64,000 bases of DNA from Physcia stellaris (lineage: Eukaryota; Ascomycota; Lecanoromycetes; Caliciales; Physciaceae): positions 372,001 through 436,000 of the forward strand of contig JABSSW010000031.1 of NCBI GenBank assembly GCA_018902385.1, given 5' to 3'. Made by a program: the position numbers and the translations under genes. Within the stretch, counting starts at the first letter, position 1, and each line of letters starts with the position of its first letter. The notes below the pieces were generated by a model that saw only the letters and a program-made list of their open reading frames with translations, made no database searches and was not told where the DNA came from. Shown here one piece after another: positions 31,432 through 43,373 of this stretch.

Positions 31432-34185
31432 TTACAAATTGGGATCAACCCCATAGATCCAAGCAGCAACAACCCTCCCCCCAAAATTATCCCCCGTCCC
31501 AAACGGCTCGGTGCTCAGATCCGGCACGCTGGTAGTGATCTTCTGACCGCCCGGGTCCCCATACGCCTGCGCATAGATCCACGCCGTCGCGCCCCCATAC
31601 ACACTCACACTGCGCGCCACATTGACTTCCGTGCCGCTGAAATTCGCGCCTCCGGGGCCCATGCACCATAACTCGCCCTGGAACTGGGGCTCGGTGTAGA
31701 AGCATGCCGCCGGCGGCATCGCGACTGCGTCTGGGATCGAGATGGAGAAGATGCCGGCCCCGCCCGCGCTCTTAGCGTCGCCCAAGTGGCTGACTGCGTA
31801 GCTGAAGCCAGCGTCGGATGAGGTTTGAGATGTTGTGAATGTGGTGGCTTTGGGTATGGGGTCCATGCCGGGCTTGTAGTCGTAGTGAGTTAGTGTGAGA
31901 GAGGCGCCTGGCGGCAGGGAAGCGGCGTTGGCGCCACCGAGACTGTAGCCGAATTGGCCGCTGGGCTGGGTGTAGGTGCCGTTTGGAAGGCAGAATTTGG
32001 CACCGGTGCCGGAGATGCAGACGCTGTTTGACTCACCGAATGCGACGGCGAAAGGCTTGGCTGGTGGAGGCGTGATGCTTGCACCCGCCTCGCCGTTTGT
32101 CGATTCGTTTGCTGGGGAGATATATGGTTTGTTTTGGGTCGCGAAATCTGTGGGTGAAAGCGTTGGGACGTTCGACACTGGGGCGGTCAGATTGCAAGCG
32201 ATGGATACTGGTAAGCCCGTGATCGTAATTTTGTAGAGTGGAAATGTTTGCGCGTTGCTGGCTGCGTCAAGTAGTTTGCAGTCACCGGCTGGGAAGATTC
32301 GATCGAATATAGCTGCTGCTGTTTCGTTGATGACTGGTAGCATAAAGTCCCTGCTCAGGCCAAATTTCGGATGATTGCAGTAAAGAGGGTCATCGCCAAC
32401 CTGGCCGCGATTGGTTTGATGTTTTTTGCCATTGTGGCAATCATATGTAGCTATTGCCCCTGCTGTGCCATTGACTTGAAAAGCCGCTGCCATGTCTGGA
32501 ATAGACATGGGATAGCCGTGATTGAAATTGATAAGAAATGCTATGGCGTCGAAATAATTAAAGCCGAGGACAGCTGAAAGGGTCCCGGGTCCATACACGG
32601 CTTGACAGTTCGGATTCTGTTTTTGGCACTCTTCGTTTCCTCTGTGTCTGATCAGCTCAATCAAACCAGAAACACCATTCAAGGTACTCACGTATGGTCT
32701 GCGTCACCAAACATCATCCACTGCAGAATTTCGGTAGTATTGTCAACGCGGGGCCGATTTTTGGGTTCCTCGAACAAGCCGGGCAGGATCGCAAAGAGTG
32801 CCTCCACAAGTCCACCAACAAGCCATCCTATGGGACCTGCAACGCCAGCAGTGGCTAAGATGCCTAGGGCAAGGCCCTACCAGTTAATCAGCTACAGTGC
32901 CAAACAGGGGACGACTTCTCCGTACCGCAGCACCGAATCCAGCTCCAACCCAATTCCCATTTACAAAGTCAAGGATAACAAAGGCAGCCCCTAATGCTAC
33001 ACCGGCTGCGCCTGCGGCAGATGCCGCCTCCTTTTTGATGACGTTGATTATACTCGTAACTTTGTTGACCCGCGTCATGGCAAGCTCGCTACTGCCAGCT
33101 TCTTCTGCTGGCGTACTAGACGAAGAGCATCGCAGATGGAGACTACCTCGACGTAGGCGGCGGCATGCATCGCCCTGTAATCTAGTAGGATCCCTCATCG
33201 GCGCTCCATCCCATGTACTGAGTGCAGGAGCCTTCTGCTCCTCCCAGGGCTCAAGCAAACGTCGTCTCTTTGTGCCAGCTTTCGTGCCAGTGTCAGCGTC
33301 AGCGTCAGCCTCAGTATCAAAGAAAGCTTCTAACATGTCCCAGAAAGTTTCATCGGAGCCTTGCGGTTGGTTCGAGAATTCGAGTTTTAGCTTGTTGTGC
33401 TCCTGGATTGAGTATCGGGTGACTTGGTTTTTATCTTTGTTTCCCCACTCCCCGACTTTCATGGAAGCAACCTTGAGGGTTTGTGGAGAGGTATCACGGC
33501 CTATATAATCAGCTTTCGCCTGATACCAAGCCTCAAACTCGGCATTGAGAGGTTGATCGGGTAAGATCTTCTTCTGAAGCTCTCGTACGAATGACATGCA
33601 ACCCGCCTTGGGCATGGAGTACTGCCCTCCTTTGAAAGGCCCCGCGGGGTCGGAAACGATGTCAGTGATGATGCCGGCTCCACCTTTCGCTTCATCAATG
33701 AAATCGGTATTAGCAAGCTCAGTTTGGCCTATCAATATACGCCTTCGTGTTTCGTCCGGTTGCCATGAAAAGGCGGGGGCGCCAGAATCGGTTGCGCCGG
33801 GGTTTTTGTAATCAAAGGCGGCTGCTTGCATTATCCAACGTGATTCAGCTGCAACTTCATCCGTGCCATATTCTTGAATCTGCAGCCGTACGGCGCCGTT
33901 GTTTACGTCTGGTTCAATGTGGATCTGAGCATGTTGGGGTAGTAGAGGCTCTGGGCCGTATTCGTAAATCTGCTTAGACTCGACCCAAAATTCCTCGCCC
34001 TCGCCAAACTTTGGGACAAAGGTCAGTATTAGCTGATGGGACGTCAAGTACGAAGAGCGTATTAGTGGTATGCTTACTGCCCAGTCGCATATAATCCACA
34101 CATTCCGTGTTGCCGTTACTCTGGCGATCAGTAAACAATAGAGGTAGAGTACCACTGCCGATCGATAGCATTGATACTTTGCCAT
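31432..34185 (-). CDS. Secreted protein with the C-terminal module of fungal heat-labile-enterotoxin-A-like proteins
   Basis: Three exons: 34185-32926, 32876-32692 and 32647-31432; introns GTACGG..GGTAG and GTGAGT..ATCAG; 886 residues, frame consistent. Order: signal peptide (1-25), an unrecognised domain (about 30-330) and a Lys/Arg-Glu hinge. Next is an amphipathic/hydrophobic segment around residues 370-470 (AAGVALGAAFVILDFVNGNW, then LATAGVAGPIGWLVGG). The C-terminal region has GNEECQKQNPNC, FNHGYPMSIPDMA, AGDCKLLDAASNAQ and a Cys-poor beta-rich end. From memory this C-terminal part matches proteins annotated as enterotoxin A-chain-like in ascomycetes. I see no ADP-ribosyltransferase motif in the N-terminal part, so enzymatic toxicity is not supported here. 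A 45-nt in-frame intron (34077-34033) is possible. Neighbours on the same strand are two HExxH proteins. Confidence 0.7.
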
Positions 34186-35352
34186 TGATTACTAGGAATA
34201 ACTTCCAAGAAAGATGCACCTTCTTGGAGGGGAGAGAAGGAAGGGCGTTGTTTTCGCTTTGATTTTCGATGTCATCCTTATAATAAATTTGCAATGACCT
34301 GATACATCCTATTGCACGGGCTGCACACCTCCTGGCCTGACCAATTTCGGCAGGCTTGTGACGGATTCATGCTGCTAGCAGTCCAAAAATGATCATCAGC
34401 CCTGAGCCTCAGCAAATGGACATCAACGGGAGGGGACACGGCAGGCATGTTTTGAGAGTCAATAGTGAAACAACGTCATTAGACAATATTAACAGACAGC
34501 AATTCATTTTTCTTTCATGTTTACTTCTGCACGCGGGAAGAAATCAGCAAGAATATAGGTCATACTGACTGACGTTGATTGACGGAGGGGTGATCCGACG
34601 TTGAGGCACGAGCTCATCGTCTCCGGTGACGCGGACAGCAAGTACGACTGGAATGTTGAATTTGAGTAGGCATAGACACCATCATATAAATAGCAACGAA
34701 TCTCGCATGTCGCGTAAAGCTGTCTCACTTAGATTAGCCCGAGCCCCGATCGGTTTCACTTTCGGCGGATTCTGCAACGAGAGAACTAAAAAAGTACACC
34801 TCAGATTAGATAAGATAAGATTGATCAGATAGCTGAGGTTAGTGGCTCGAAGCAAACTCTGACACTAATTGCAATAATAAATCCCCGTTCAGTTCACCTT
34901 CCCTCCCATTTGTACTTCGGCCGTATATGAATGCCTTAAGATGGGAGTCCACGCCTTCGTCGTGCCTTCCTCCTTGGTGTGTCTGACACCGCTCAACGTT
35001 TCAAACGCCACACCGATCACGCCCACGAGGAATTGATGATAGATCGCTTCGTTGAATGTAAAAAGATGTGATGGGAACGCAGAGAAGGTGGATGAGGACT
35101 AGGCTAAGGAATGTGTGGAGTTGGTCGAAAGGAGTAATTCATGAGTGACTCGGTGGTATTGGGAGTCACCAGTCAAGAGCTGCACATGTTGACCGGATTC
35201 GTTCTCGATTCATCATAGACCAGAGTGGAACTCACCCAGCTCAAGCACATTTTGATGCATGGCTTAACGAGTGAGGAGCATGCTCTCGGCGAGTTGAGCC
35301 TGGCGGGGGCGAGGAGATACGTCCAGGGAACTCGGTGTGGCTACGCATGTAG
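34186..35352. other. Intergenic upstream of the enterotoxin-like gene
   Basis: 1.2 kb, no supported frame. It contains the 5' region of the minus-strand gene at 34185 and the 3' region of the next one. Confidence 0.5.
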
Positions 35353-37066
35353 TCATCTAAGGTTGACGTCCTTCAAACAGTCCCTCTTCCTCGCGCGCGC
35401 CTTCTCATATATTGTCGTATCCGGCTCACACCTGCCACTCAGAGTCCGACAACTGATGGCCTTTTCGCGCGCTGCGGCTTCCGCCGTGGTGAGATAGCTC
35501 CAGCACGCGCCGTCGGTGTAGAACGTGGTGAGCAGTATGCCGTACTGGAAAGGAAGCTCATAGAGACCGTACTCATCCGTTCCAGGCTGGTGTCGGAAAG
35601 TGGTTGCGACCGGGTAGCCCAGCTTGGGACCAAGTTTCCTGAAGCGCCAATAGCGGAAGAACATGTAGCCATAGCGATCGAACAGCAGGTCGTTCATCAC
35701 GTTCTCTTGCGCGTAAGCCTCGGCTTCGAATTTCAGCGTCTTGTATTTGAATCCAGCTTGGCAGTACTGATACAGGTACTTGGCTCCGAAGGCGGGGATG
35801 AACCAGCCTAGGCTGCGGTATTGCTGACAATGTCGGATCTCGTGGATGATGGTTGAAGTGGTTATTTGGAAGTGTGCATCCGCAGGGCCTGGCTTGGGGT
35901 TAAGGCTGTAGTCGCCGACAATAAATATGTCTCGTCCGAAGGTTATGGCAGCATAATCGCCGATAAAACCGAGGATCTTACGGCTATTGAAGTGGAGCTT
36001 GAGGCCAGCTGTAAGGGGGAAGTAACCGTATAACTGGAAGAGAAAGTACATATGGGATTCGGTGACCGAGAGCCCTGGTCCCGGATTCTGTGCTTTCAAA
36101 TCGGCGTGCACTGCGATATACCCTGGGAGAAGTACTGCTGTGCTTGTTGTACACGATAGGTCTCCGCCAGCTTTTACAACAGCTTTCGGGATCGCTGTGA
36201 CGATATCACCCACAGTGTTGACGATCTTCTTAATGGATATTCCCTTGCAGCAAGACCATCTACGTTGGATCGGAGCCCCTTCGCTCACTTCGCTCGTGGC
36301 GTTTTGGCTTGTGGCATTCTCTATTGGCAGATCTGACTGGCCGAGGAGATGCATGAGAGCCTCCGTGAGGACGGGAGATGATTCCTCAACGAGAGGAACG
36401 ACTTCTTCGGAGGACACCTCGAGTTGTTCCAATATCCGAGGCATGGCGTAGTCTATGCCTTGGGCAGTTGCATTACCAGCACTGGTCCGCTCCGATCCAT
36501 TAACTCTCGGACCAGGAGAGAAGAACACCGGAATGCTCGTCAGCGGTAGGCCTCCTGCAGTAGATCTTGGCATCAGCATTATTCTTTGTATGGGTAGGTT
36601 GAGGGTGGTAAGACATGTTCCTAGTGCAAGAGACCCAAAACAGAAAGATGCTGCTCAGGAAATACCTACCGAATATTTCTTCATCCTGGATTTGATAGGT
36701 AGTCAAATTGGAAGAATTCTTGAAACTAGTCACGATCGGTGCATCCGGGTCGGTGTAGTTCTTCTTATCCTGGAACCTAGTCGAGTTGTCAAACATCGGA
36801 CGGATTGGAAAGGCGGAGAGCTGCAAAGTATCGGAATTTTCTGGCACACCGGCTTCAATCGCGGTTGGTTGCGCCATGCTTCCAGCAGAAGCTCCAATGG
36901 CTGTGTTACTGGCAAGGGGCACGGCAGACACTTCAAGGGAATCAACTGCAACAGTACCTGTCGCGACATCTTCTTGGGGTACGGCAAGTCCGAGTGTGGA
37001 CGGAGCAAGGGCTACAAGGAAGGAAAACACTTGGAAAATACGACTGGAATAGCTTAGATAGGGCAT
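35353..37066 (-). CDS. Secreted HExxH protein (HEIRH), putative zinc metallopeptidase-like
   Basis: Two exons: 37066-36670 and 36620-35353 (49-nt intron GTAGGT..CACTAG); 554 residues. ATG 37066 begins a signal peptide (about 1-24, SFLVALAPSTLGLA); the frame upstream has no ATG. Residues about 30-290 are low-complexity and Ser/Glu/Pro-rich with many NxT/S sites, as in a propeptide or glycosylated stalk. The C-terminal domain holds TIIHEIRHCQQYRSLGWF, a HExxH zinc motif. About 30 residues on comes FEAEAYAQENV, which supplies a plausible third ligand Glu, as in DUF4157-like predicted peptidases. Last residues ARARKRDCLKD are basic. I infer a zinc-binding secreted protein; peptidase activity is unproven. 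It lies between the enterotoxin-like gene and another HExxH gene, all on one strand. Confidence 0.65.
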
Positions 37067-39745
37067 GATGAACGGGAGGTGATTACTGGGTGAGTAACAG
37101 ATCTTTGGGTCGTTACCCTCTTCTTGAGACTTGGATTGGAAACGAGAAAAGGAACTGTCAACTTTGATGGACCTTAAATAATCCTTGATCAACTGTGCGC
37201 TTACAAACTACCATCGCCAGAAACTATCGCCAGTAGGTTTCCAGCTGAAAGAACGAAGAGGCTTGATGTGCCAAGATGAGCTGGAGTGAGCTGGAGTTTT
37301 GTTCAATTTGCGTCCTCGGTCTAGATTTGTATAACGCATTGGCAAGAGCTGTCCCATTGGAGCCTTCGTGCGAAGGCTTGAGGTGCCAAGGTAAGATTCT
37401 TTGAATCGCGATATCGCAAGCCATTCTGGAAGCGATCTTGAGTTGCGCATAACTGGCACCAGCAGCCTCAGCAGGTCAGAAGAGATTCTCTAAAATCGTC
37501 TTTGAATCAGTTCAAGGCGATTAGTTACTAATAGGAATAGGCGAATACCAAGATAATCCCCGATCCCCGATCCAGTACTATAGACAAACATGATTTGTAC
37601 AATCTTCGGATAATGAAAAGAGGTGAAACGCCAAGTTACCAAGATCCCAAAATACCAAGAAGGCAGCCAAGAAAGGAGCCAAGAGCAGAGAAATTGACGC
37701 CCGTATAGTCATTTGAGCTTACTTGCGCCGCCGACAGTTATTTGGTCGACCAGTGGCAGATATCAGGCCACCGAAGGCTCTCAGCGAAAAGATCCAAGCG
37801 CTCTATGCTTAATCGTATACGTTCGATCTCACTAAGCTAGAAGTGAATATCATAAACAGATATACCTTAGGTGTCCGTGGACTTCGAACGGCCTAGACTT
37901 CAGGGACTTTCTCAATTAGCACACCACCTGACTCAGTGAGTGCTGGCGAAAGGCTCGGATAGTCATGAAACTTCCAAGAAAAAGAAGAGAAGCTGTTGCT
38001 GGACAAAATAAGCGAAGAGAAAAAAGCCACAAAAGATGAACAAGGAACAATGGAGACAGGCACGGTTCTCAACCTACTGGATGACCGAAAGTTGGGCTGC
38101 TAAATTAGACACATGTGGTAGGTCCTCCCATTGTTAATGACTTGTCTCTCAGCATAAAGCGTGATATCAGGAATCCTTTCGCGCTTACTGGCGAAAACAC
38201 AGAAGTCTTTTGGCGACACACACGCGTAGAAGGTTTGTGGTTCGTGACAAGGGGTCGGCCGCAGCGATCAAAGGTTACTCTGTGAACGCTGCGGAGGCGA
38301 CTAGAAAGACTATGTTGGACACATCAGCGAGTCTTACATGATCTAGTGCAATTTAAAAGGGCTGAACCGTATGGATAGGTAGTGGATGGTCGCTTTTGAT
38401 ATTCGCAAAGCCTCGTAATTCGTTTGGCGTTGCACATGCCTATGGGCAGGGAAAGACCAGGCATCAGTGTAGCCCGTTTCAAGTATCCTCCATATCCTCT
38501 TCGTTCTTCTGCTCGATCTGACTCGACCGCCAGACTGTACGGCGTCGGCTGCTTTTCTGCGAGAGGGCATAGCGCCGCTTTGGAAACTGTCAGAAACATT
38601 GCGATCGGAAGTATTGCGACATCGATGCTTGTGGGAACATTTCCCCCCTTTTTCGGTTCGTGGGAAAATCAAGAAGCCTGTGTCGTCAGCTGTAGGCGGT
38701 ATGGTATTATAGAATGTCTACACACTTTATGAGGTATGAAGTGGATGAATCATTCGTACAGGATCCGCCTTCAAGACACGCGCATCTCGGTATTCGTGCA
38801 AGAGAGCGAAAATGCACAACAAGTCAAGAAACCATTCTCCGCTTCATCCATAGTTTTGCTTCAATTGTGGACGTAATACTCCCTACCAGCCACATATTTC
38901 TGGAATGCTCAGGGGTAGACTTAATATCATAGTGAAGCGCAAGATGGGCGAACCCAAGCTTCATGCGAAGAAGCGACCCAGGCTAAAATCACAAGGGGAG
39001 GCACCGTCAGCAATTGATCTTTTTACTTGGTACTGTCAAGATAACCAAAGGAAGTTCCTGGAACTGGACAGGAGAGATGTCTGGAAAGCGCACGCGAACT
39101 GTCGGCGCTATGCAGTTTCTGCAACGCCATAGGAGCATCTGGACTGCCTTCTGCTCGAATTTGACGCCCCCTCATCGTTTCACTAAATGATTCTCAAGAC
39201 TTTTTGCAGTAGCCTTCGAATTCTTATTGGATCTGTCCTCTCGCCGAGTGCCTAGATTTAATCATCCAGTCATTCCGGCTTTTGAAGACTGGCCATGCTT
39301 TGCGTTGCATGTTACTCGTCCCACTATCACGGTGGTGTTGAAGCTGAATCAGAGACTGTGTGTTGACCTCTAGACGTATCACAGATGTTGTTCTTCTGTT
39401 TTGCCCGATCTGAGAGGTGATTGTGAGAAGGTTCGCTCACCATGAACTCTGCAGTGTTTTGGCACTATATGATTGGTAACCTACACCTTCAGAGCATTGT
39501 CCACTCAACAGTGATCACTCTCACTTTGCTTTTCTCGCCCACCCTGATGAAGGAAGAAGTAGACGCAGCGCTGCATGGAATTTCAAATATGCCACTGGCA
39601 CCCTGAAAGTCTAATCAGCTCAAGATTTACTAGGCATTTAGCGAAGACTAGTACCTAAGTGCACGGCGATTCGTCAAGAGACTACTATGCAGAAACGTAG
39701 AGCTTCGCGCCATGATATCCACGGTATTTGAAAAAGTGAGCAAGC
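37067..39745. other. Gene-poor interval, 2.7 kb
   Basis: Mixed AT content, short frames only, no motif. No repeats visible apart from short A-rich runs (37970-38040). Confidence 0.45.
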
Positions 39746-40178
39746 CTATGCCACTTGCCAGTGTCGATCCGAACGGACTTTCCTTGGCTTGACTTCGTCC
39801 GATTTATGCGTAATTTCAGTCAAATCTGGGTAAGTTCCAGCTATGCAACGCTGAATGACTTCAAACTCGATTGGGTTTCCAGGTCCTAGAAGTGAAGAGT
39901 TAGGCAGAGGTTTCCCATTTCGGATGGGGTAAAGTTGAGTAGATGGATATAAAGTCTGATGGTACATTACCTGATAATCTGCAAGGCGAATCGTGAACGA
40001 CGCGCTGATGCCCATGTTTGCGTCTGGATCAAGGACTTGGTATGCTTTCCGAGCATTCTAGTCGGCCTGGTGATAAGATAGTCGCTCAGATGTTTGATCT
40101 TCTCGGGACTGTTAGCTGCAAAGCGGAAGAGAATGGAGCCAAAGATATCTGCAGTAAAGAAAACATCAGCGTTGGCAT
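39746..40178 (-). CDS. Possible small secreted protein, model uncertain
   Basis: An ATG-started frame (40015-39746, 89 codons) reads MGISASFTIRLADYQ and later GPGNPIEFEVIQRCIAG. Read upstream it continues as ARKAYQVLDPDAN back to an in-frame TAG that can be an acceptor (CGACTAG). A further ATG at 40178 opens a signal-peptide-like sequence (MPTLMFSLLQISLAPFSSA) that could splice to it, though the donor (GTCCCG) is poor. The result would be about 125 residues, secreted. A GTAATG..TTCTAG intron candidate inside the frame has the wrong phase. No family is recognised. It sits directly downstream of the HEFMH gene on the same strand and may be a fragment of a relative. Confidence 0.3.
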
Positions 40179-40305
40179 ATGTTATTCAATCATCGCAAGA
40201 GTTTCCTTTTCAAGATCACCTGTTTTTATGAACGCTAGATTGACCACCTTCTAACAGACTACTATTCCTCATTATGATTCACCAGTCCTTGGGGAACTTC
40301 CTTCG

Positions 40306-42204
40306 TTACAATTTCGCAAGCACACGTCTGCGAAGCACCTCTTCCGACCAGGCGATCTTAGCACGTATGCGCGTCCCCACACTCCTCAATCGTCTCGCAG
40401 ACCTGGTAGGCCGGCAGTAATCCGCCGGGGCTAGCTCGAGCTGCGGAAAAGGAAGCTTTCCAAAGAGCCAGATCGTCTCCCTCAGCTCTGAGAGCTCAGA
40501 CCACGGCATCTTGCAGAGCAACCCTGCAGGTTTGAAGTAGACACGTACAGTCTTCCGTCCAATCACTTCCTTCCTGCAAAAGGATAGCTCCGGGCTATCT
40601 TCAGTTAGTCGGGAACTTACCCTTCCTGTGGGAATGTATTTGTAAATGATTTTGGGGGCGTCCTCATACCCTACAGTGTTCGTAATTAGCCTTTGGTCCA
40701 CTGCACATAATCGGATTATGCTTACCTAATGTAATTGGGATTTCTAAGGAAGGCCCTAACCCACTGGGTGACTTCAGAGGGAGCATCGGATCCGCAGACT
40801 TCATGAGTTTAGGAAACCATCGTGCCCAGAATGGTCCCTGTTTAGGAAACCATTGTGCCCAGAACGATTCCTGTTGCATCTGGTGAATGTAGCGGGCGCT
40901 GACAATCCCCGTGTAGTCAGGGGTGCAGTCTTTTGGTTGAAGGACCGTTCGGCGTGGACATTTATTGTAGCAGTCTGGTAAGATTTTCGGTAATGTTTTA
41001 TTGACGGTCATGACTCCAATAGGCCAGTCTGGGTGTGTCGATCCAGGGTCAGGGAAAAGGTCTGCACATATATAGCCTCCGAATATGGCAGAGTCCCTGA
41101 AGACGATGAATCAGTATAGCCGAACATTGTGAAAACTCGACTTTGACTTACCATGCGAATCCGACCTCTGCTAGCTCCTGATCCTCATAGTATGGCTCAT
41201 GTTTCTGGTAATCGAGATCGGCTTCTTTCTCTTTGAGCCCCATCCTTGCTCTAAGTCTGTCATGCCAGATACTGGCGAGTCTGATAGCATGCATAAACTC
41301 GTGGCAGAGTGTGGCTGCTAGAGAAAATTGTGCTGTGAGCATCTGCAGACTGTCGTCTTTGCCCTGCTCCTGAAGCGTCCTGATCGTGTTGATGTATTGC
41401 CAGCTGAAACAGATCGCCGTTTTGTAACCTAGAATGACGAAAATTAGCTCTTGTGGTCAACACTTCACACAGAAATTACTAACCGTGCATACCATCACCC
41501 CTCAGGTCGGGGCCTCGGGCCTTATTTCCACCATGGCCACATATGCCGGCCGTGCCATTTTCGAACCTGTGATCCATGGATGGTGGCGACGGGCCCCACT
41601 CGTTGTAAGATGAGAGTTTTCTCCAAATGCGTGTTACCTCAGTGACATACAAGTCCGAATCTCTCTCTGCGCTCATGCGAAATTGAGAACAAGGATGTCC
41701 GTTGAAGTTGAATTGACTCGGCAGAGGCTTGCACTCGTACACGAGCGCGTAAACGAAAAGGCTAGTCCTTGGCAGCATCAAAAGCCTGGAGGCGATTTTG
41801 ATGGCGGGTTTGATCAAAGCGTATTCCTCGTCAGTGCCCCAGAAACCAGAGCTCTGTTTCAACACCGGATGCTGAAAGGCCATGGTTAGGTTTGGGGGCT
41901 CTCGGTTTGGCCAGTCAAAGTAACCCAGACTCTCCCAATCTTCGTCTGTCCATAGATAATTACAGGGATGTCGTCTGTCCGTACTGTCAGACGCTCCAAA
42001 CTTTTCATCCCACGCTTCGGGACCTTGGTGTGACAGAATGTTGGTGATCAGTCGTAATTTTGCGTCCTCAGAATCTTGACAAATTTTGAGGCCTTCGTCT
42101 GAAGGTAACGTACTCGAGGTTTGTGTGGTATTATTGTCAGAGGCTGGCGAACTATCGAAAGCATCCTCCATCGACACCCGGATGAATTTTAGTTCTTCCG
42201 TCAT
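40306..42204 (-). CDS. HExxH protein (HEFMH), zincin-like, unknown substrate
   Basis: Four exons: 42204-41484, 41428-41152, 41096-40726 and 40670-40306; 577 residues if exon 4 is read through. No signal peptide. Residues 1-240 are soluble and Asp/Glu/Pro-rich. Exon 2 carries AATLCHEFMHAIRLA (HExxH). About 45 residues on comes EPYYEDQELAEVGFAW; the Glu in AEVGFAW is a likely third zinc ligand. I recall this 'EEGYAWENFIFGG'-like end from fungal zincin-type proteins, and here FAWDSAIFGGYIC follows. Exon 3 has a 33-bp tandem duplication. Inside exon 4 lies a textbook 47-nt intron (40620-40574: GTAAGT, CTAAC branch, TTTTGCAG). Its removal shifts the frame and ends the protein after about 25 more residues. 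Read-through gives VRVYFKPAGLLCKMPWSEL and 100 more residues. Which is used is unknown. Confidence 0.6.
40807..40872 (-). repeat. 33-bp tandem duplication in coding sequence
   Basis: Two adjacent 33-bp copies (40807-40839, 40840-40872) with three to four differences. They encode SFWAQWFPKQG and PFWARWFPKLM, doubling a Trp-rich unit in the HEFMH protein. Confidence 0.85.
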
Positions 42205-43373
42205 CTCAGAAAACGGTACGAGTTTTTGAGAGGAGTATGATGAACGTTGCTATGAGAGCGAGTTTTTGTAGTTGTTGAATGATAGCGCCATTTAGAAGAA
42301 AAATGTCATGGCCATCACTTCCGTGATGCTCTCTTTGTCGGGAAACCTTTTTCTGGAACAGAGTTATTGTTACTCTGTTCTTTGTTCTAGTGTTTCGCCT
42401 CAACCGCATTTCTTAGATCGTGATTGAGACCGAGAAAGTATAAAATCGTTTAGTTGACGGTTTGAAATTGAGATAGGAGTTGTTACATTAGTGTGTTTTC
42501 GACGATTGTGCATAAGCAGTGAGGTTTCTACCAAATATATATATTGCTGTGTCACAAGTACCTTTCGTATGTAACGTGAAGCTCAAATGGAAATTGAAAA
42601 TCTCTAAATTATGTGACATAGCACTCTCATACTATTATATCCGATTCGGAAGACCAACCAGACTTGTTCCAAAGTAAGGCCTGAGCAGGACAAGAGAAAT
42701 GTACTTGCTTCTTCGTTAGAACGTGAGGCCTCTTATCTGAGTACTCACAATTTCCCGCATCACAGCGACCACCTAGCATTTCAGTTCCCCTTGCGTGGCC
42801 TACATCTGCTTTGCGTTATTTCCTGTAGTAAGCCTCATTCTGAAGGTAAAAGAGGGTTCCTTGCGTTCCAATTCTTCCTTCCATTGTTTCTTGGAGCCTG
42901 GATTTCCATATGGAATAATCAAAATTAACTCGACCTTTTCGACCCATCGTTTTGATGTACATGGGGACTTGCCTCGTGACACAAAGCTAGCCCGGTCTGA
43001 ACGATGAAGTGGAATGCTTCCGGGCTTATTTTTCACCACGGCGATATATCTGAGTCCATTGATTAAATAAAAGATATAGGTGATTGTGCTGTGTAACGAT
43101 GCCCTGTAGTAAACAACTTGTACGAGGATTCAACATACAGCGTAGTCGAGTCTTCAAATACCCTACACAGGGCTCAAACGCTCCTATGCATGTAAGGAAT
43201 GAAGATCCAGTGCTGCCGTTGCCTCGCAGCCAAACATCAAGACTGACTCGCGCTTGTTATACTCTGGTAAGAAGGAAAAAGTATCTATTACACTGGAACG
43301 CGGTTTTCACCATGGAGCGGTCAACGCTTGAATGAACATAGTTAAGTTGCAATGTGCTTTAAGGACAAGCGAT
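42205..43373. other. Intergenic, 1.2 kb
   Basis: Upstream region of the HEFMH gene and 3' region of the GH71 gene; AT-rich patches (42530-42640). No supported frame. Confidence 0.5.

Noticed and set aside
32897-33508. 203-codon plus-strand frame within the enterotoxin-like gene
   Set aside because: Antisense shadow; the minus-strand exons join with proper splice sites and phase.
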